Made by a program: the position numbers and the translations under genes
Source: Neobacillus niacini
GTDB lineage: Bacteria; Bacillota; Bacilli; Bacillales; Cytobacillaceae
DNA length: 64,000 bases
Assembly: GCF_023715415.1 (NCBI RefSeq)
Contig: NZ_JAMBOB010000006.1
Span: forward strand, 310,001-374,000
Direction of reading: 5' to 3'
Notes under the pieces: generated by a model
What the model saw: the letters and a program-made list of their open reading frames with translations, nothing else
Databases searched by the model: none
What the model was told of the DNA's origin: nothing
Shown here: positions 58,643 to 64,000 of the stretch, piece after piece
How positions within the stretch are numbered: position 1 is the first letter of the stretch
Layout of the letters: each line of letters begins with the position of its first letter

Positions 58643-59533
58643 TTAAAAAGCTGGCCATTTTATTTCAGAGGCTTTATCAAACCTCATTTCAACATCATTC
58701 CAGTTTACTAGATTCCACCAATTGTCAACGTATTCAGCGCGATTGTTCTTATACTGCAAGTAATAAGCATGCTCCCAAACATCTAGAGCGAGCAGTGGAA
58801 TGGTGTCCCATTGCGTTAGCAGCATATGTCGTTCTGATTGTAAAATCTCAAGATGCCTTGCCCGTGGTGACCATACAAGTATAGCCCATCCCACACCTTC
58901 CACCTGTTTTGCTGCTTCAGAGAACTGTTTTTTAAATTTATCAAAACTGCCAAAATAATTTTCTATTTCTCTCTTGAGTAGACCTTGAGGACTCCCCCCT
59001 CCTTTAGGTATCATGTTCTTCCAGAAAATCGTATGCAGATAATGCCCAGAGCCATGAAAAGCTAATTCCCTAGACCAATGTTTGATTAAGGAAAAATCAT
59101 TGTTATCTCTAGCTTTCTTTAAATTTATCTCCGCTTTGTTTAAGCCCTCTACATAAGATCGATGGTGCTTATCATGGTGCAATCTCATGATTTCTTCCGA
59201 GATAAAGGGTTCGAGGGCATTGTAGGCGTAAGGGAGATCTGGAAGTGTGTGTCCTCCAGGCGGGACAGTTTTTTTCTCAACCCAGATACTCCCTACTCCC
59301 TGTTTACGAGAAAAATAATCTTCCATTTGTTCATGAATTTCCTCTGCTTTAGCCTGTAGACTGAGCATTTCATTATCTGATAATGATTGACCAGTGTTTT
59401 CAATTAACTCTGTGAAATGCTCCAGCTGCTCCCATAACTCTAAATTATCTTCCACATCTTCTGTTTCTAAGAAACTCTTCATTTCTTCGTTCCATTCAAA
59501 TATTTCACGAACATATTGACTAAATCGATTCAT
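58643..59533 (-). CDS. sodF: Fe/Mn superoxide dismutase with N-terminal extension (SodF-like)
   Basis: 296 residues, about 90 longer than a typical SOD at the N-terminus. The extension is helical and acidic. The SOD domain (~95-296) has metal ligands in MRLHHDKHHRSYVEG, HGSGHYLHTIFWKN and LDVWEHAYYLQYKNN. B. subtilis SodF has the same kind of extension but is located elsewhere. It lies between dacB and ypuI as a single gene with its own terminator. Confidence 0.9.
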   Translation of the reverse strand: MNRFSQYVREIFEWNEEMKSFLETEDVEDNLELWEQLEHFTELIENTGQSLSDNEMLSLQAKAEEIHEQMEDYFSRKQGVGSIWVEKKTVPPGGHTLPDLPYAYNALEPFISEEIMRLHHDKHHRSYVEGLNKAEINLKKARDNNDFSLIKHWSRELAFHGSGHYLHTIFWKNMIPKGGGSPQGLLKREIENYFGSFDKFKKQFSEAAKQVEGVGWAILVWSPRARHLEILQSERHMLLTQWDTIPLLALDVWEHAYYLQYKNNRAEYVDNWWNLVNWNDVEMRFDKASEIKWPAF

Positions 59534-59634
59534 TTTATCCCACCCTTATATTTCGAATCTACCTAAAAGGTATGAAATTTATTTGTGATTATGAACAATT
59601 ATGCAAATGAGACGAACCTATAACACAGAAAAAA

Positions 59635-59659
59635 AACTGCCCTAACTAAAAGGGCAGTT
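59635..59659 (-). terminator. Terminator after ypuI
   Basis: 9-bp stem AACTGCCCT/AGGGCAGTT with a 7-base loop and T-run. Confidence 0.85.
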
Positions 59660-59670
59660 TCAGAAACCAT

Positions 59671-60159
59671 TTATTTTGATTGAATCATTTTCGTACGGTA
59701 ATCTGTTTCATAATATTCAAGTTCTTCTCTGACTCTTTGAAATTCTCCTTCGAGTCCTTTCACCAACTCTTGTACACTTTCAGGTACACTTTTATAAAAT
59801 TTGATTGAATTTCGTCCTGTATATGCGGAACGACTATCCTCAAACCAAGCATCATTTTTAGGAGAGAAAAACTCTTCAATGCACTGATGAAAAATTCGAT
59901 AAAGGGTTTTTTCTGCCGTTGCTTTCTGGAACGGTTCACTTAGCAAAATAACTGAGCACGCATCCAAACCTTCTTCACAATAAACAAGCAATTTTCTCAA
60001 GTTTGACAGGACTATTTTATAATAATCCAAATCTCCGGATAATTGTTGATTCATCCGCGAAAGGGTCGTTTCATTTAAATAATTTTCTAGAGTACTGATT
60101 GTAGTAGTTAAAAACCCTCCTACATCTTTAAGCTGCGATTTTACCAATGAATTCCCCAT
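59671..60159 (-). CDS. ypuI: YpuI, DUF3907 protein
   Basis: 162 residues, soluble and helical, no signal peptide. Position upstream of dacB and downstream of scpB, and size, match B. subtilis YpuI (DUF3907). Function unknown. It begins 32 bases after the unknown gene at 60192-60611. Confidence 0.85.
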   Translation of the reverse strand: MGNSLVKSQLKDVGGFLTTTISTLENYLNETTLSRMNQQLSGDLDYYKIVLSNLRKLLVYCEEGLDACSVILLSEPFQKATAEKTLYRIFHQCIEEFFSPKNDAWFEDSRSAYTGRNSIKFYKSVPESVQELVKGLEGEFQRVREELEYYETDYRTKMIQSK

Positions 60160-60191
60160 TCAAACACCCCTTTGAATTCTTTATTAACCAA

Positions 60192-60611
60192 TTAACTGTG
60201 CTGCTTAATGTAATCAAGCGGAGAACGCAGCTCGAACTTATTCGTTTGCTTTACAGCAAGTACTATTTCAGGTAACTTTTCAAAGTCAATATCTTTAAAA
60301 TAAGAAGCAAATTCCTGTTTAGAATTAATGTATAAGCGTTTCCGATTGCGCAATCCTGGATTTTTGATTAAACACACTAAGGCAACAATGTCCTTGAAGG
60401 TTACTTCAATATTGTCTTTTGTAAAAATTGGGTTTTGCTGATAAGGAGTGAACTCTGGGAGAAATTCATCAAAGTATCTGACGTACAATACATGCAGGGT
60501 CTTTTCCTCAGAATTTTCAACAAATGTAACTTCACTTCTATTAAAAAAGTCTTCTGAAGTATTTGATTTTTCCTTTTCCAATTCGTGCCCGATGCAGTTT
60601 TTAATTAACAA
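60192..60611 (-). CDS. Hypothetical protein between scpB and ypuI
   Basis: 139 residues from a TTG start with GGGGA upstream; charged, mixed alpha/beta, no membrane helix. Basic patch LRNRKRLYINSK (~90-103). I do not recognise it, and B. subtilis has no gene here. Same strand as ypuI and probably co-transcribed with it. The codon look is like its neighbours, so there is no sign of recent transfer. Confidence 0.65.
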   Translation of the reverse strand: MLIKNCIGHELEKEKSNTSEDFFNRSEVTFVENSEEKTLHVLYVRYFDEFLPEFTPYQQNPIFTKDNIEVTFKDIVALVCLIKNPGLRNRKRLYINSKQEFASYFKDIDFEKLPEIVLAVKQTNKFELRSPLDYIKQHS

Positions 60612-60712
60612 TTAAATCAATCCCCTTTGGCAATTAACAATAAGTTGAATCTTCGGAATTTCTTTGAAATCGTATTTCTATTTTAACACATCTAAAATGA
60701 ATTGTTTTGTTT

Positions 60713-61300
60713 TTAAGTATTAATACTCTCTTGAAATCTTTCGAAGAATAGGTCGGCTTCTTCTTGGACAAATTCTTCTTCGACTCGGTCGGGCAGTTTG
60801 GGGAGTTCCTGAATGTTTTTTAAACCGAAATAATCGAGAAATTCTTTAGTGGTCCCGTATAAGTAGGCTCTCCCTGTTCCCTCGGCTCTTCCAACTTCCT
60901 TGATGAGTGCTTTTGTCATCAGGGTATGAAGTGGCCGCTCCGTTTTCACTCCGCGTATTTCTTCAATTTCAACACGAGTGATTGGCTGTTTATACGCAAT
61001 AATCGCTAATGTTTCCAAAGCTGCCTGTGATAGGGCAGCTGTATTAGGTGAGTCTACAAGCCTTTTTAAGTAGCTTGCGTTTTCTTTTTTTGTGGCAAGC
61101 TGATACGTACCTGCAAGCTGAACAATCATTATGCCACGGTTTGAGTCTTTTTCGTAAACCTGAATTAATTCTTCTATAATTTCACCAGCCTTCAGTTCCT
61201 CTACATCTAGAACCTCAGCTACATGCTTTAAAGTAAGTCCCTCATCCCCTGCAGCAAATAAAAGACTCTCTAAAATACTTTGCCAGTTAATTATCTCCAA
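60713..61300 (-). CDS. scpB: Segregation and condensation protein B
   Basis: 195 residues, two winged-helix domains, forms the kleisin complex with ScpA and Smc for chromosome segregation. TLAIIAYKQPITRVEIEEIRG near 92 is the diagnostic motif. TTG start five bases after the scpA stop, with AAGGAGAG overlapping it. Confidence 0.96.
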   Translation of the reverse strand: MEIINWQSILESLLFAAGDEGLTLKHVAEVLDVEELKAGEIIEELIQVYEKDSNRGIMIVQLAGTYQLATKKENASYLKRLVDSPNTAALSQAALETLAIIAYKQPITRVEIEEIRGVKTERPLHTLMTKALIKEVGRAEGTGRAYLYGTTKEFLDYFGLKNIQELPKLPDRVEEEFVQEEADLFFERFQESINT

Positions 61301-61305
61301 ACGCT

Positions 61306-62061
61306 TTACTCTCCTTCTTGAATTGCATGAACAAAAATATCCCCGAAGTTTTCATTTTGTTCTACGTCAATTTCTTTTCTTTTGATTAACTCCAAAACTG
61401 CCAAAAATGTCACAACAATATGTTCCTTTGCTGGAATTGGGAATAAATCGTTGAAGTTTTTCCGTCCCTTTAATTTTTTTAACTCACTCATTATTTCAGT
61501 CATTCTGGTTTCAATGGATATTTCTTGCCTAGCAATCTTTGTTGCTAATGGGCGTTGCAGCTTTTTTCTTCTTAAAAGTTTCTGAAAAGCAGCCAACATA
61601 TCATATAGGGTGACATTTTTTTCTGTCTTTTCTGGTTGCTTTTCCTTTGCAAGATCAGAAAGGTCACTTGGAGGTTTCGTATACATAAGTCCGCGTTCTT
61701 CCTCCAATGACTTTAAATCATGTGCAGCTTCTTTATATTTTCGATATTCAATTAACCTTTCAACAAGTTCATCTCTAGGGTCTTCTTCATATGCCATTTC
61801 TGAATTGAACTCATCCAATTCCTCTTCGTGCTTCGGTAAAAGCATTTTACTTTTTATTGCTAATAAAGTTGCTGCCATCACTAAAAACTCGCTTGCAATA
61901 TCCAATTTAAGTTCGTTCATTGTTTTAATATAGATTAAATATTGCTCTGTTATTTGGGCAACAGGAATATCGTATATATCAATTTCTAAAGTATTAATTA
62001 AATGGAGAAGTAAATCCAATGGTCCTTCAAATGCGTCAATTTTGACATTATAGTGTATCAT
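61306..62061 (-). CDS. scpA: Segregation and condensation protein A
   Basis: 251 residues, kleisin subunit that bridges Smc heads. N-terminal FEGPLDLLLHLI (~11-22) binds Smc; a charged middle follows; C-terminal winged helix (~165-250). First gene of scpA-scpB. It is preceded by a short AT-rich gap to divergent yjcZ-like. Confidence 0.96.
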   Translation of the reverse strand: MIHYNVKIDAFEGPLDLLLHLINTLEIDIYDIPVAQITEQYLIYIKTMNELKLDIASEFLVMAATLLAIKSKMLLPKHEEELDEFNSEMAYEEDPRDELVERLIEYRKYKEAAHDLKSLEEERGLMYTKPPSDLSDLAKEKQPEKTEKNVTLYDMLAAFQKLLRRKKLQRPLATKIARQEISIETRMTEIMSELKKLKGRKNFNDLFPIPAKEHIVVTFLAVLELIKRKEIDVEQNENFGDIFVHAIQEGE

Positions 62062-62260
62062 CTTTCACCAGAATCCTTGATGTAATGTTCATAAAAATCA
62101 TGACTATTCTTAGTATAGAGGATTCAAATACGTTATCCAATAGAAAAATCATTACGATTGTAAAATTCGAAAATAGGATGTTGACCTATAACACTGGACA
62201 AACACCCTACATATGATGAGAATGAAAAGAATAACAAAACAATATAGGAGGTATTTGAAA

Positions 62261-62350
62261 ATGTCTGAAGGTTACGGTTTTGGAGGCGGCTTCGCTTTAA
62301 TCGTGGTTCTATTCATTCTATTAATAATTGTTGGTGCTTCCTGGTTTTAA
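62261..62350 (+). CDS. YjcZ-family small sporulation membrane peptide
   Basis: 29 residues, MSEGYGFGGGFALIVVLFIL then LIIVGASWF: a Gly-rich start and one hydrophobic helix, the YjcZ-family pattern found in many copies in spore formers. Strong AGGAGG site nine bases upstream and a terminator behind. A CATATGATGA motif at 62210-62219 could be a late mother-cell -10 box. Confidence 0.9.
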   Translation: MSEGYGFGGGFALIVVLFILLIIVGASWF

Positions 62351-62377
62351 TTAGAACACCAAAGTAAGCTAGCAAGA

Positions 62378-62400
62378 AAGCCCGCCTTTTGGGTGGGCTT
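62378..62400 (+). terminator. Terminator after the yjcZ-like gene
   Basis: Stem AAGCCCGCC/GGTGGGCTT with a 5-base loop and T-run. Confidence 0.85.
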
Positions 62401-62478
62401 TTTCTTTTGGAGATACTTCTGAAGAAACAATGATTATATGCTACACTGTACATAACTTAACTTTTTAGGGGTGATTTT

Positions 62479-63000
62479 TTGTACCCAGAGCAGTATGTTC
62501 AATTTTTAGTTCATTTTAATGGAAATCGTGATTATTTTGAATGCCACGAAATCCTAGAAGAGTATTGGAAGGAATCTAACGATAAACAAAAGGATTCAGT
62601 CTGGGTAGGCTTCATCCTATTAGCGGTGTCAAGGTACCATCATCGAAGAGGAAATTTTAAAGGGGCTGAAAGAACGCTGAAAAAAGCTATTACTATCTTG
62701 TCCTTAAAGGTAAATTCTTTATCCATAAAGGGTTTAGATGGTAATGTTTTTTTTCCTTCACTTACAAAACTTCTTGATGAAATCCAAAACGAGGAATGCT
62801 ATCAAAGCATTAATCTTCCAGTAATCGATCCTATTCTTATAGAAGCATGTACGAAGGTGTGTGAAGAAAAAGGTTTTAAATGGGGAGAGAAGAGTAACTT
62901 AGAGAATGTATCCATCGTTCATAGGCATAAATTACGTGATAGAACAATGGTCATTGAAGAACGTTTAGAAGCACTTCGGAATAGAAAAGGCAACGAATAA
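62479..63000 (+). CDS. ypuF: YpuF, DUF309 protein
   Basis: 173 residues from a TTG start (AGGGGTGA upstream). The N-terminal half is a DUF309 helical bundle with the signature DYFECHEILEEYWKE (~17-31) and ILLAVSRYHHRRGNFKGAERTLKKA (~46-70). Function unknown. Plus strand, convergent with ribT. Confidence 0.92.
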   Translation: MYPEQYVQFLVHFNGNRDYFECHEILEEYWKESNDKQKDSVWVGFILLAVSRYHHRRGNFKGAERTLKKAITILSLKVNSLSIKGLDGNVFFPSLTKLLDEIQNEECYQSINLPVIDPILIEACTKVCEEKGFKWGEKSNLENVSIVHRHKLRDRTMVIEERLEALRNRKGNE

Positions 63001-63016
63001 AAGCCTCGTTGCCTTT
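62986..63016. terminator. Bidirectional terminator between ypuF and ribT
   Basis: 11-bp perfect stem AAAGGCAACGA/TCGTTGCCTTT, 9-base loop, at the convergent gene ends. Confidence 0.85.
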
Positions 63017-63027
63017 CAATGTTTTAG

Positions 63028-63396
<369 letters not shown>

Positions 63397-63543
63397 TTAA
63401 ATAAACCCAGTTAGGGATAATATATTTTTTCCAACAAACTTATAAATAAACAGTTTTCTTTATAATATGTAGTCAATTTCGTAAAGTGTTTCATTATTGT
63501 CAATCATACATAATAAAGGTTTGCCTATCAATCCCAAGTATCA

Positions 63544-63636
63544 TTATTTCGGTACAATAAAAACCCAATAGATAATCCCCCAAATAAGTGCTAGTCCTAA
63601 TAGAATACCAAAGACTTTCCAATTACTACTCTTCAC
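63544..63636 (-). CDS. Possible 30-residue membrane peptide
   Basis: GTG start with GGAGG seven bases upstream; MKSSNWKVFGILLGLALIWG then IIYWVFIVPK, a single hydrophobic helix between basic ends. The good ribosome site makes it plausible; no known family. Confidence 0.5.
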   Translation of the reverse strand: MKSSNWKVFGILLGLALIWGIIYWVFIVPK

Positions 63637-63720
63637 AAGTTAACCTCCAAATATGATTTGAAGATAGCGTACATGTTGTCATTCTACACTATATACAAAA
63701 AATAATCCATTCTATAAATA

Positions 63721-63840
63721 AAAAGCGGAAGCGCCTTGCACAGGGGCGACAGGCATATGCCAATCCGACAAGAAGGTTGGTCTTTACCTTCTTGTCGGAT
63801 TGGCATATGACCCCGAGCCCCTAGGCGCTGCAGCTGGATT
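63721..63840 (+). repeat. Complete palindromic repeat (AGCGGAAGCGCCTT family)
   Basis: Starts AAAAGCGGAAGCGCCTTG, ends AGGCGCTGCAGCTGG. Core is a perfect 24-bp inverted repeat (63754-63777 and 63786-63809) around an 8-base loop; outer arms AGCGCCT..AGGGGC and GCCCCT..AGGCGCT also pair. Nearly the whole 120 bases fold into one long hairpin. A left-half copy is at 13440. Confidence 0.85.
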
Positions 63841-63854
63841 AGAAAACAAATAAA

Positions 63855-63873
63855 CTGCCGCTATGGACGGCAG
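63855..63873 (-). terminator. Terminator after lysA
   Basis: Stem CTGCCG/CGGCAG extended by ACAAATAAA/CTTGTTTAT pairing, T-rich downstream on the minus strand. Confidence 0.75.
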
Positions 63874-63878
63874 CTTGT

Positions 63879-64000
63879 TTATTTTAATGGCAAATCTAAT
63901 CGAAGTAAATCTTCGTAAGTTTCTCTTTTCACAACAAGCGTTGCCTTTCCATTTTCAACAAAGACCACTGCTGGACGTGGAATACGATTATAATTATTTG
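63879..64000 (-). CDS. lysA: Diaminopimelate decarboxylase, C-terminal end only
   Basis: The last 39 codons lie in the window (…NRIPRPAVVFVENGKATLVV, then KRETYEDLLRLDLPLK and stop). RPAVVFVENG and RETYEDLLRLD are typical of the Bacillus LysA end, and lysA is the next conserved gene after the rib region in B. subtilis. It makes lysine from meso-diaminopimelate. The start lies beyond the window. Confidence 0.75.
   Translation of the reverse strand, partial: NNYNRIPRPAVVFVENGKATLVVKRETYEDLLRLDLPLK

Overview
The window is chromosomal core DNA of a low-GC, endospore-forming Bacillaceae (Bacillus sensu lato). Three things support this. The gene order follows the Bacillus subtilis ypjB-to-lysA interval almost gene for gene, nearly all on the minus strand. 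Spore genes are present (spoIVA, cotJABC, sleB-ypeB, spmAB, dacB, seaA, ypzI, yjcZ-like). Strong AGGAGG-type ribosome sites and TTG/GTG starts are common. The species cannot be named from this sequence. Functions are assigned from motifs, length and conserved order, without database searches.

Layout, left to right. 1-2.9 kb: ypjB (partial), ypjA and the menaquinol:cytochrome c reductase genes qcrABC. 2.9-6.4 kb: ypiF, ypiB, ypiA and an amidohydrolase-like protein without metal ligands. 6.4-13.3 kb: the aromatic supraoperon aroC-aroB-aroH-hisC-tyrA-aroA, without trp genes, then ndk without cheR. 13.3-14.1 kb: a gene-free mosaic of repeats. 14.1-18 kb: hepS-menG-hepT, folE-mtrB and hbs. 18.4-24.9 kb: spoIVA, yphF/yphE, a second GC-rich repeat, gpsA-der, seaA and divergent ypzI. 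24.9-36.4 kb: fni, ypfD, plsC, cmk, ypfB, ypeB-sleB, prsW, bdr-ansA, gudB and ypbH. 36.4-45.3 kb: a MerR-type regulator, ypbG, a CBS protein, plus-strand cotJABC, ypbF, ypbE, ypbD-recS-ypbB and plus-strand fer. 45.3-49 kb: riboflavin importer ribU under an FMN riboswitch, an M23 peptidase and sigX-rsiX. 49-62 kb: resABCDE, rluB, spmAB-dacB, a long Fe/Mn superoxide dismutase, ypuI and scpAB. 62-64 kb: yjcZ-like, ypuF, ribT, a palindromic repeat and the 3' end of lysA.

How the genes fit together: one theme is menaquinone-based respiration. HepS/HepT make the side chain, MenG methylates the ring, QcrABC oxidises menaquinol, ResABC mature c-type cytochromes and ResDE senses respiratory state. A second is aromatic amino acid synthesis. 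A third is sporulation and germination. No CRISPR array, prophage, intact insertion sequence, tRNA or rRNA was seen.

The most notable points are absences at conserved positions: no trp genes inside the aro supraoperon, no cheR before ndk, and no ribDEABH between ribT and lysA although ribT remains and ribU has an FMN riboswitch. Also notable are an RNA hairpin that would mask the ypjB start, two pseudoenzyme-like proteins, and three families of structured repeats. I did not find a convincing new multi-gene system; most of the window is ordinary, well-conserved Bacillus core genome.
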